Assembly (NCBI GenBank): GCA_012837465.1
Contig: DURG01000327.1
Coordinates: 1 to 14,037 of the forward strand
Length of the DNA stretch: 14,037 nt
Direction: 5' to 3'
Source of the DNA: Propionibacterium sp.
Lineage (GTDB): Bacteria > Actinomycetota > Actinomycetes > Propionibacteriales > Propionibacteriaceae
The position numbers and the translations under genes were made by a program. This document shows, one piece after another, positions 1 to 6,624 of the stretch. Under the pieces are notes generated by a model, which had not been told where the DNA came from, ran no database searches, and saw nothing but the letters and a program-made list of their open reading frames with translations. Position 1 is the stretch's first letter. The number at the start of each line of letters is the position of its first letter.

Positions 1-150
1 TCGACCGCTGCGCTGCTGGTGCCTCGCGGGCAGCGGCTCAACCGGCGTCGACCGCTGGTACCTCGCGGGCAGCGGCTCAACCGGCGTCGACCGCTGGTAC
101 CTCGCGGGCAGCGGCTCAACCGGCGTTGGGTGGGCAGCGGCTCAACCAGC
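1..150. repeat. 39-bp tandem repeat block upstream of sppA
   Basis: Two exact 39-bp copies lie at 48-86 and 87-125. They are preceded by a variant copy at 1-47 that carries 8 extra bases and followed by a degenerate partial copy (about 130-150, sharing GGGCAGCGGCTCAACC). Each unit contains CCGCTG and CAGCGG, which can pair within a unit or between neighbouring units, so alternative hairpins are possible. No stop occurs inside the unit, so all three forward frames are open through it. One frame ends at TAA 166-168 and another at TGA 179-181, overlapping the sppA start. I treat it as an intergenic repeat. It could instead be the tail of a gene that begins left of the window. The block may continue leftward. 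Confidence 0.85.
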
Positions 151-165
151 ATTGAACTGCCCACG

Positions 166-171
166 TAAAGT
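166..171 (+). promoter_or_regulatory. Possible -10 box (TAAAGT) of sppA, predicting a leaderless mRNA
   Basis: TAAAGT fits the TANNNT -10 pattern and ends 6 bases before the sppA ATG, so transcription would start at about the A of the start codon. The best -35 at suitable spacing (TCAACC, 142-147, 18 bp) is weak and comes from the degenerate repeat copy. GGAGG at 172-176 is only one base from the ATG, too close for a normal Shine-Dalgarno. The call is inference from spacing only. Confidence 0.35.
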
Positions 172-177
172 GGAGGC

Positions 178-1854
178 ATGAGCCTCAAGGACCTTCTCGG
201 CAAGATCGTCGGCGACAAGCCGGTCGTGCTCGAACTCGACCTGGCTCGGGGGGTGCTGGTCGCCAAGCCGAGCAACCCGCTCCAAGCCATCCAGCTGATC
301 AACAGCCCCACGCTGCCCGCGCTGCGGGAACACCTCGCTGCGGCGGCCGACGACGAACGCGTGCTCGGCCTCATCGTGCACGCCACTCCCACCCAGCTGG
401 CCATCGCGGACACCGAGGAGGTGGCCGGGCTCATCGAGGAGTTCGGCGCGAAGAAGAAGACCATGGCCTGGGCCGAGTCCTTCGGCGAACTGCTGCACGG
501 TTTCGGCGCGTACCGCGTGGCGGTTGCCGCCCAGGAGATCTGGGTGCAGCCCACCGGCATGCTGTCCATCGAGGGCATCGAGGTGACCATCACCCTCCTG
601 AAGGGCATGTTCAACAAGGTGGGCGTGGAGCCACAGTTCGGCCAGCGCCACGAGTACAAGACGGCCGCCGACACCTACGCCGCAGATCACGTCACCGAAC
701 CGAACCGCGAGATGATGCAGCGCATCGGTCAGTCCATCGTCGACGAGATGGTGGCGGCCATCGCGCGCAGGCGGGGCGTGTCGACGGAGGTCGTCTGGGA
801 GGCCGTCAACACCTCGCCGGTGGAGCCGGAGCGGGCCAGGGACATGGGCCTGATCGATCACATCGGCTACCGGGACGAGGCCTACGATGCCGTGCTGTCG
901 GCGTGGGGCGCCAAGCCGGAACACCTCCTGTTCGCCCACCGCCACACCTCCCGCGCGGCACTGATGCGCAAGATGGCTCCGAAGCAGCCGAAGGTGGCAG
1001 TCGTCAGCCTCCGCGGCGCCATCGTCACCGGCCGCGGGGTCCGCTCACCGATGGGTGGCCAGCAGGCCGGGGCAGACGTCGTCGACGAGCAGCTGCGCGC
1101 TGCCCTGCGCGACGATGACGTGAAGGCCGTGGTCTTCGACGTCGACTCGCCCGGCGGCTCCGCAGTCGCCTCGGATTTCATCCGACGTTCGGTGCTGCGG
1201 CTGCGCGAGGCGGGCAAGCCCGTCGTCGCCCACATGGGTGCCACGGCAGCCTCGGGTGGCTACTACGTGGCCATGCCCGCCGACGAGATCGTCGCCCAGG
1301 CGGCCACCCTCACAGGCTCGATCGGCGTGCTGGCCGGCAAGCTCGTGACCGAGGGCCTCTACGACAAGCTGGGCCTGGTGCGCGAGACCATCCCCGTCGG
1401 GGCTGCCGCTGGCTCCTTCTCCACCGCGCACGAGTTCTCGGAGGAGGACTGGGAGCGGCTCAACCGTTGGCTGGATCGCGTCTACCTCGATTTCACCACG
1501 TTCGCGGCACAGGACCGCGGCATGGACTACGACGACCTCGAGCGCCTCGCGCGCGGCCGGGTGTGGACGGGTGCCGACGCCAAGGAACGCGGCCTCGTCG
1601 ACCACATCGGTGGGCAGCGCCTCGCCGTCGAGCGGGCGTGTCGTCTCGCGGGCCTGCACCCGGAGCACACGAAGCTCGAACACATCGGCGAGGCCGGGAT
1701 CTTCGAGTTGCTCAAGCCGGCCGCCTCCTCGGAGGGCATGTCCGGCGGGGCGATGCTACCGGACGCGGAGCAGATGCTCGCCACCCTTGCACAGCGGGTG
1801 GGGCTGCACGGCGGCGGGGCACTCAGCATGCCGTGGCCCGTGCGCATCAATTGA
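178..1854 (+). CDS. sppA: Signal peptide peptidase SppA, S49 (67K-type) serine protease
   Basis: Predicted 558-residue S49 peptidase with the tandem two-domain layout of the long SppA form. The family degrades signal peptides left in the membrane, using a Ser/Lys dyad split between the domains. The N-terminal domain carries the general-base lysine in HEYKTAADTY (K161), and the C-terminal domain carries the nucleophile in TAASGGYY (S359). These correspond to K209 and S409 of the E. coli enzyme, and the DSPGGS motif expected before the nucleophile region is present. No N-terminal membrane helix or signal peptide is evident, unlike E. coli SppA, so the protein may be cytoplasmic or peripheral. 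The ATG at 178 was chosen because homology begins at once, although GGAGG sits only one base upstream. It is followed by a VanW-type gene after a 79-base gap with its own putative promoter. Product call is firm; in vivo substrate is unknown. Confidence 0.93.
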   Translation: MSLKDLLGKIVGDKPVVLELDLARGVLVAKPSNPLQAIQLINSPTLPALREHLAAAADDERVLGLIVHATPTQLAIADTEEVAGLIEEFGAKKKTMAWAESFGELLHGFGAYRVAVAAQEIWVQPTGMLSIEGIEVTITLLKGMFNKVGVEPQFGQRHEYKTAADTYAADHVTEPNREMMQRIGQSIVDEMVAAIARRRGVSTEVVWEAVNTSPVEPERARDMGLIDHIGYRDEAYDAVLSAWGAKPEHLLFAHRHTSRAALMRKMAPKQPKVAVVSLRGAIVTGRGVRSPMGGQQAGADVVDEQLRAALRDDDVKAVVFDVDSPGGSAVASDFIRRSVLRLREAGKPVVAHMGATAASGGYYVAMPADEIVAQAATLTGSIGVLAGKLVTEGLYDKLGLVRETIPVGAAAGSFSTAHEFSEEDWERLNRWLDRVYLDFTTFAAQDRGMDYDDLERLARGRVWTGADAKERGLVDHIGGQRLAVERACRLAGLHPEHTKLEHIGEAGIFELLKPAASSEGMSGGAMLPDAEQMLATLAQRVGLHGGGALSMPWPVRIN

Positions 1855-1863
1855 GCCGAACTT

Positions 1864-1893
1864 TTGGGCGCGGTTGACCTTTAAACGTACGAT
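1864..1893 (+). promoter_or_regulatory. Putative promoter of the VanW-domain gene
   Basis: TTGGGC (1864-1869) and TACGAT (1888-1893) are separated by 18 bp, with a predicted start near 1900 and a 5' leader of about 34 bases. A better -35 look-alike, TTGACC (1874-1879), lies only 8 bp before the -10 and so cannot act as a normal -35. The gap 1855-1933 otherwise holds only the ribosome binding site GGGGAG (1922-1927). Assigned by eye. Confidence 0.4.
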
Positions 1894-1933
1894 GGTGCCC
1901 GTTGCGTCGCCGCGGGCGCACGGGGAGTGAAGC

Positions 1934-3664
1934 GTGAGTAAAGCCAGCAAGATCGTCATCGGCACCATCGTCGGGCTGCTCGTCCTGGTGGGTGGGGCCT
2001 ACGTGGCGTCCTACTTCGTGGCCGGCAACCAGGTTCCCGCCCAGGCCTCGGCCGATGGCGTGGCCATCGGTGGGCTGTCGCCGGAGCAGGCACGCCAGAA
2101 GCTGGAGACTGAGCTCTCCCCGAAGCTCAATGAGCCCATCACGCTGAATGCAGGCAGTGTCTCCACCGACCTCGTGCCGGCCGAATCCGGCCTTGGCTTC
2201 GATTACGACGCCACCGTCCGCGCGGCCGGTGGTGGCCACTCCTGGAACCCGGCCGACATCTACGAGACCCTCACCGGTGGCCAGGCCGTCGAGGTCGTGC
2301 GCACCGTGGACGACGAGGCCCTGCGCTCCGCCGTCGAGGCGAAGGCGCCGGAGTTCGCCGTCGACGGCGTCGACGCCACCGTGAAGCTGGAGGGCGGCAA
2401 GGTGGTGCGTACCGATGCCACCGACGCCCGCGCGATGAACGTCGAGGAGACCACTGCCACGGCGAAGGCTGCGTTCGAGGAGGGCAAGGGCAACGTCGAC
2501 GTGTCAGTCGACACCACCCCACCGGCCGTCACCAACGCCATGGTCGACGATGTGGTGACCAACTTCGTCGATCCCCTCCTCAGCGGCCCCGTCGTGCTCA
2601 CCCACGGCGAGGATCGGATGGAGATCGCGCCCGGCTCGTTGGCCGAGGCGGCCACGCTGCAGGTGCAGGGCGACAAGATCGTCGGCTCTCTCGACACCGC
2701 CGCGTTGTTCGAGCAGACCGAGGAGGCTCGCCGCGGGCTGAACCTCACCAGCGCGAAGAGCGCTTCCTTCAAGTTCGAGAACGGCAAGGTCGTCACCATT
2801 CCGTCAACGCCCGGCCAGACCCTCACCGAGGAGGCCTTCGCCGCATCGGTGGAGAAGGCGGCCACCGCAACCGGCGATGCCCGCACCACCCCCGTCGAAC
2901 TCGAGGTGGAGGAGCCCGAGTTCACGACGGAGCAGGCCACGGCGATGGGCGAGTTCGTGGTCGTCGGCGAATACACCACGCAGTACCCGCACGCCGCGTA
3001 CCGCAACACCAACCTCGGCCGAGCCGCCAGCAGCGTCAACGGCACGGTCCTGATGCCGGGCGACATCTTCTCGCTCAACGACACCCTCGGCCGCCGCACC
3101 GCGGCCAACGGGTACGTGGACGGCTACGTGATCAACCAGGGCCGCCTCGTGAAGGAATCCGGCGGCGGCATCTCCCAGTCGGCGACCACGCTGTTCAACG
3201 CTGCGTTCTTCGCCGGCTTCAAGGACATCGAGCACAAGCCCCACAGCCTCTACTTCGAGCGCTACCCGGCCGGCCGTGAGGCCACCGTCTACTACGGCTC
3301 GCTGGACCTGCGGTTCCAGAACGACACCGAGTTCCCGGCGATCATTCAGGGCTACGTCAACAACTCGTCCTCAGGGAAGCGCGGCTCGATCACCTTCAAG
3401 ATCTGGTCTAAGCCCACCTACGACCTCGGCAAGAACGACAAGGGCGGCGTGGCGCAGGCCACGTCCACCGCGCTGAAGAAGTCGGGTTACTACACCGGCC
3501 AGGACCGCATCATCAAGGGTGATCCGAAGTGCGAGGCCCAGGCGCCGATCCAGGGCTTCACCGTCAACTGGGAACGACTCTTCCACAAGAACGGCGCCGT
3601 CGTGAAGCGTGAGCCCTTCACCTGGAAGTACAACGCGGGCGACCGCATCATCTGCCAACCCTGA
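1934..3664 (+). CDS. Membrane-anchored VanW-family protein with peptidoglycan-binding-like repeats
   Basis: Predicted 576-residue envelope protein. Residues 8-30 form one hydrophobic helix after a short basic start (MSKASK), so the protein is likely anchored with its bulk outside the cell. Two similar alpha/beta segments at about 90-190 and 220-325, with NGKVV-type strands, resemble the putative peptidoglycan-binding (PG_binding_4) repeats found in such proteins. Residues about 355-485 match the VanW domain (FSLNDTLGRRT, ESGGGISQSATTLFNAAFFAG, HKPHSLYFERYPAGREATV). VanW proteins occur in some vancomycin-resistance clusters and widely elsewhere; their biochemical role is unknown. The only cysteines, C533 and C574, lie in a C-terminal tail and could form a disulfide. 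The GTG start is supported by GGGGAG at six-base spacing. No other resistance genes are nearby, so a general cell-wall role is more likely than resistance. Confidence 0.85.
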   Translation: MSKASKIVIGTIVGLLVLVGGAYVASYFVAGNQVPAQASADGVAIGGLSPEQARQKLETELSPKLNEPITLNAGSVSTDLVPAESGLGFDYDATVRAAGGGHSWNPADIYETLTGGQAVEVVRTVDDEALRSAVEAKAPEFAVDGVDATVKLEGGKVVRTDATDARAMNVEETTATAKAAFEEGKGNVDVSVDTTPPAVTNAMVDDVVTNFVDPLLSGPVVLTHGEDRMEIAPGSLAEAATLQVQGDKIVGSLDTAALFEQTEEARRGLNLTSAKSASFKFENGKVVTIPSTPGQTLTEEAFAASVEKAATATGDARTTPVELEVEEPEFTTEQATAMGEFVVVGEYTTQYPHAAYRNTNLGRAASSVNGTVLMPGDIFSLNDTLGRRTAANGYVDGYVINQGRLVKESGGGISQSATTLFNAAFFAGFKDIEHKPHSLYFERYPAGREATVYYGSLDLRFQNDTEFPAIIQGYVNNSSSGKRGSITFKIWSKPTYDLGKNDKGGVAQATSTALKKSGYYTGQDRIIKGDPKCEAQAPIQGFTVNWERLFHKNGAVVKREPFTWKYNAGDRIICQP

Positions 3665-3669
3665 TCCGG

Positions 3670-3698
3670 TCGAAGCAATGGTCAGGGCGCGGTAAGCT
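3670..3698 (+). promoter_or_regulatory. Putative promoter of fdxA-dapC
   Basis: TCGAAG (3670-3675) and TAAGCT (3693-3698) are spaced by 17 bp. The -35 is weak and the -10 fits TANNNT. The predicted start near 3705 leaves a short leader containing the strong Shine-Dalgarno AAGGAGA (3717-3723), four bases before the GTG start of fdxA. Confidence 0.4.
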
Positions 3699-3727
3699 GG
3701 GCACGCCCCGCTCTCGAAGGAGAAACT

Positions 3728-4048
3728 GTGACATACATCATCGGCCTGCCTTGTGTTGATCTGAAGGATCTTGCGTGCGTCGAGGAGTGTCCCGTTGACT
3801 GCATCTACGAGGGCAACCGGATGCTCTACATCCACCCCGAGGAATGCGTCGACTGCGGCGCCTGCGAACCCGTATGCCCCGTCGAGGCGATCTACTACGA
3901 GGACGACGTGCCTGAGGACCAGGCCCAGTTCTACGACGTGAACGTGCAGTTCTTCGACGAGATCGGCTCGCCCGGCGGCGCCGCGAAGCTCGGCGCCATC
4001 GACAAGGACCACCCGATCGTCGAGGCCCTGCCGCCGCAGGGCAACTGA
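3728..4048 (+). CDS. fdxA: Seven-iron ferredoxin FdxA ([3Fe-4S][4Fe-4S])
   Basis: Predicted 106-residue bacterial ferredoxin, a small soluble electron carrier. Its cysteines at 9, 17, 21, 25, 40, 43, 46 and 50 reproduce the Azotobacter FdI and mycobacterial FdxA pattern. In FdI numbering shifted by one, C9, C17 and C50 should bind the 3Fe cluster; C21, C40, C43 and C46 the 4Fe cluster; C25 is the extra free cysteine. The segment ECPVDCIYEGNRMLYI is diagnostic. The C-terminal half is acidic and typical of the family. The GTG start has AAGGAGA just upstream. Its stop codon overlaps the dapC start by one base (TGATG), so the two are translationally coupled, a common arrangement in Actinobacteria. 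The electron partner is not indicated by the neighbours. Confidence 0.96.
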   Translation: MTYIIGLPCVDLKDLACVEECPVDCIYEGNRMLYIHPEECVDCGACEPVCPVEAIYYEDDVPEDQAQFYDVNVQFFDEIGSPGGAAKLGAIDKDHPIVEALPPQGN

Positions 4049-5148
4049 TGGGCCTCGGGGCCCGTCTGCCCGATTTCCCCTGGGACTCGCTGGCTGAAGC
4101 CAAGCGGGTCGCCAGCGCGCACCCGGGCGGCCTCGTCGACCTGTCGGTCGGCACCCCCGTCGACGACTCTCCCCAGCTCGCCATCGATGCGCTGACCGCC
4201 GCCGGCAACGCGCACGGCTACCCGACGGTGTGGGGCACCACGGAGGTCCGCGCGGCCATCCGCAGCTACCTTGAAGGCCGCTGGCAGTCCGTCCCGTTGA
4301 CCGACGAGTGCGTGCTGCCGGTGATCGGCACCAAGGAACTCGTCGCGTGGCTCCCGCTGCTGTTGGGCCTGGGCGCGGACGACGCCGTCGTGTTCCCCGA
4401 GTGCGCTTACCCCACCTACGAGGTGGGGGCGCTTGTCGCCGGTGCCCAGCCAGTCCCGCTGGACGACCCGGAGTCGCTGCCCGCGAACACCCGCCTCATC
4501 TGGATCAACTCGCCGGCCAACCCGTCGGGCCGCATCCTCTCGTTGGAGGAACTGCGCGCATTCGTCGCCGCGGCTCGCCGCCTCGGTGCCGTGGTGGCCA
4601 GCGACGAGTGCTATGGCGAGTTCGCGTGGGACGCCGAGGCCATCTCGGTGCTGGATCCGCGGGTCAACGACGGTGACTACGCCAACCTGCTGGCCGTCCA
4701 CTCCGTCTCCAAGCGCTCCAACGCGGCCGGTTACCGCGGCGGCTTCGTCGCTGGCGACCCCTCGCTGGTGCAACCCTTGGTGGGCGTGCGCAAGCACCTC
4801 GGCATGATGCTGCCCGCCCCCGTGCAGGCGGCCATGGCCGCGCTGCTGGGGGACCAAGCCCACGTCGATGCGCAGCGCCAGCGCTACCTCGACCGGCGTT
4901 CCGCGCTGAAGCCGGCGCTGGAGGCCGCGGGCTTCCGAATCGATCACTCCGAGGGCTCGCTGTACCTGTGGGCAACGCGCAACGAGGACTGCCGCACGAC
5001 GATCGACTGGCTGGCCGAGCGGGGCATCCTCGCGGCCCCGGGCGACTTCTATGGCGCGGCCGCGAGCCACCACGTCCGCATCGCGCTGACCGCCACCGAC
5101 GAGCGGATCGACGCCGCCGTCTCGCGTCTCACCACCAACCGGCTGTAG
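4048..5148 (+). CDS. dapC: N-succinyldiaminopimelate aminotransferase DapC
   Basis: Predicted 366-residue fold-type I PLP aminotransferase. DapC converts N-succinyl-2-amino-6-ketopimelate plus glutamate to N-succinyl-LL-diaminopimelate, a step toward lysine and the peptidoglycan diamino acid. Visible signatures are the N-terminal LSVGTPVDDSP, GYPTVWGTTEVR, the Asn/Pro loop INSPANPSGRI, SDECYGEF with the pyridine-nitrogen Asp, the Schiff-base lysine K222 in SVSKRSNAAGYRGGF, and the carboxylate-binding arginine region HHVRIALT. Length and the position directly after fdxA match the actinobacterial dapC group. The ATG shares one base with the fdxA stop and has only a weak Shine-Dalgarno, consistent with coupled translation. 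Its stop codon lies within a large RNA fold (5138-5217). Sequence alone cannot fully exclude a related aminotransferase specificity. Confidence 0.92.
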   Translation: MGLGARLPDFPWDSLAEAKRVASAHPGGLVDLSVGTPVDDSPQLAIDALTAAGNAHGYPTVWGTTEVRAAIRSYLEGRWQSVPLTDECVLPVIGTKELVAWLPLLLGLGADDAVVFPECAYPTYEVGALVAGAQPVPLDDPESLPANTRLIWINSPANPSGRILSLEELRAFVAAARRLGAVVASDECYGEFAWDAEAISVLDPRVNDGDYANLLAVHSVSKRSNAAGYRGGFVAGDPSLVQPLVGVRKHLGMMLPAPVQAAMAALLGDQAHVDAQRQRYLDRRSALKPALEAAGFRIDHSEGSLYLWATRNEDCRTTIDWLAERGILAAPGDFYGAAASHHVRIALTATDERIDAAVSRLTTNRL

Positions 5149-5217
5149 ATGCGCTCGGCGGACCCCCTGAGCGGGGCCGCACGCTGAGAGGCTGCGTCGA
5201 GCGTACATCTGCCCGGT
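5138..5217 (+). other. Three-way-junction inverted-repeat element spanning the dapC stop codon
   Basis: By hand pairing, an outer stem forms from 5138-5142/5213-5217, 5145-5151/5206-5212 (one G-T pair) and 5152-5157/5198-5203, with two-base bulges at 5143-5144 and 5204-5205. It encloses two hairpins that abut without unpaired bases. The first is 5158-5180, a GC-only 8-bp stem with bulged A5162 and loop CTGAGC. The second is 5181-5197, with ACGC pairing to GCGT. The dapC stop is 5146-5148. No T-run follows, so a classic intrinsic terminator is not supported. It may be a structured 3' UTR that stops transcription or stabilises the mRNA, or a palindromic repeat remnant. Confidence 0.6.
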
Positions 5218-5257
5218 CGTCCCACGCGTGGCCTGGTCAACATGCGCTGCACACTTC

Positions 5258-5286
5258 GTGACCTGACAGGTCGGCCAGACTAAATT
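5258..5286 (+). promoter_or_regulatory. Putative chrA promoter with embedded palindromic operator
   Basis: GTGACC (5258-5263) and TAAATT (5281-5286) are 17 bp apart. GACCT-GAC-AGGTC at 5260-5272 is a perfect inverted repeat overlapping the -35 and the spacer, a position where a repressor could block RNA polymerase. A second perfect palindrome, CCACGCGTGG, lies upstream at 5222-5231. The predicted start near 5293 leaves a short leader with GAGGGG (5310-5315) before the ATG at 5320. The regulator is unknown. Confidence 0.45.
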
Positions 5287-5319
5287 GGCATCGTCAGTAG
5301 TCATCGAGCGAGGGGCATC

Positions 5320-6624
5320 ATGGGTCAAGGTCTTGCGGGTCTCCTTGGGTCCATGCTCAAGGTGGGCACCATCGGCTTCGGCGGCGGCGCTGCGCTCATC
5401 CCCGTCATGGAGAAGGAACTCGTCGACCGCGGCACCCTCGACGAGCGCACCTTCGGTACCCACACCCTGATCGCGAACATCACCCCCGGCGCCCTGCCCG
5501 TCAAACTGGCTGCCCTCGCGGGCGCGGAGGGCAACGGTTGGCTCGGCTCGGTGCTGGCCGCGCTCGCGGTCGCCCTGCCGGGAACGTTCGCGACGGTGGG
5601 GCTGCTGGCCGGCTTCAACGCCATCGGCCCCGGAGCGATTCGCTTCGTCGAGTTCGCCGCCGTCGGCATCGCGGCCTTCATCATCGTGCTGCTGGCCATG
5701 TTCATCGCCAAGGTGCTGCGCGCCGGCGGCCGCCGCTTTCGGATCTACGTCCTCGTCGTGCTCGCCTCCTTCCTCGCCACCGGCGCGAACCAACTCGTCG
5801 CCGTGGTCGGCAGGCTGTTCGGCCAGGAGTGGCAAGCGGCCATCCCACAACTGAACGCCCTCCAACTCATTCTCGCCACGCTCGTGGTGATCGGCGTGTC
5901 CACCATGGTGCGTCGCACGGGCCCCGCCCCCGTGGCGGGTGGACCGGCGCCGTTCAAGTCCTCCACCGCCGCCTGGTGGGCCGGCGGGGCATTCTCCGTG
6001 CTCGTGGCCGTGGTCCTCGTGGCATCCTTTGCGATCGGCGGCGCGGGCTTCCTCGGTCTCGTGGGCCTGTCGACGGTGACCTCGTTCGGCGGGGGAGAGG
6101 CCTACGTCGGCGTGGCCGACGGCTTCTTCGTGGCCAGCGGCATCGTCCCCGGCAACGAGTTCTACGGTCAGGCCGTGCCGGTGGCCAACGCGCTGCCCGG
6201 CCCCATCCTGGTCAAGATCGCCTCCGCGCTCGGCTACTCCTACGGCCTTCAGGCCGGTGGGTGGCAACTCGGCCTCGTCTTCGCCCTTGCTGCCTTCCTC
6301 CTGTCGGTGTCGGCCTGCTGCGCCGTCGCGATGCTGCTGATGGGCGGCTACGGCAAGGTGGCCAACTCGGCCTTCGTCCGCCGCCTCGGCGCCTACGTGC
6401 TGCCGGTCATCTGCGGCCTGCTCATCACCACCTGCCTGTCGATGATCCTGGCCAACATGGACATCGCCGGGCATGCCGGCATCAACCAGCCCGCCGTCGG
6501 CTGGGCCACGCTCATCGGGGCGCTCGCGCTGTGGGCGCTCCACAAGCGCTTCCACCTGCACGACGTGGTGTTGTTGCTCATCGCGGGCAGCGTCAGCCTC
6601 GTCGGCATGCTGCTCGCGTCCTAG
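5320..6624 (+). CDS. chrA: Chromate transporter (CHR family), two-domain long form
   Basis: Predicted 434-residue integral membrane protein with two homologous CHR halves. The first carries KVGTIGFGGGAALIPVMEKEL near residues 14-34. The second carries STVTSFGGGEAYVGVADGFF, with F256-G259, followed by NALPGPILVKIASALGY. Long CHR proteins export chromate, probably using the membrane potential or proton gradient; many family members have no proven substrate, so another oxyanion is possible. The protein is almost entirely hydrophobic helices with short loops. The ATG at 5320 follows GAGGGG at suitable spacing. It stands alone behind its own promoter, with no chrB-like regulator in the window. Its TAG stop overlaps the stop of the convergent mmdB gene by four bases, with no terminator between them. 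Confidence 0.88.
   Translation: MGQGLAGLLGSMLKVGTIGFGGGAALIPVMEKELVDRGTLDERTFGTHTLIANITPGALPVKLAALAGAEGNGWLGSVLAALAVALPGTFATVGLLAGFNAIGPGAIRFVEFAAVGIAAFIIVLLAMFIAKVLRAGGRRFRIYVLVVLASFLATGANQLVAVVGRLFGQEWQAAIPQLNALQLILATLVVIGVSTMVRRTGPAPVAGGPAPFKSSTAAWWAGGAFSVLVAVVLVASFAIGGAGFLGLVGLSTVTSFGGGEAYVGVADGFFVASGIVPGNEFYGQAVPVANALPGPILVKIASALGYSYGLQAGGWQLGLVFALAAFLLSVSACCAVAMLLMGGYGKVANSAFVRRLGAYVLPVICGLLITTCLSMILANMDIAGHAGINQPAVGWATLIGALALWALHKRFHLHDVVLLLIAGSVSLVGMLLAS

Noticed and set aside
1..125. Possible CRISPR array
   Set aside because: The 39-bp units are directly adjacent with no unique spacers and there are no cas genes, so this is a tandem repeat.
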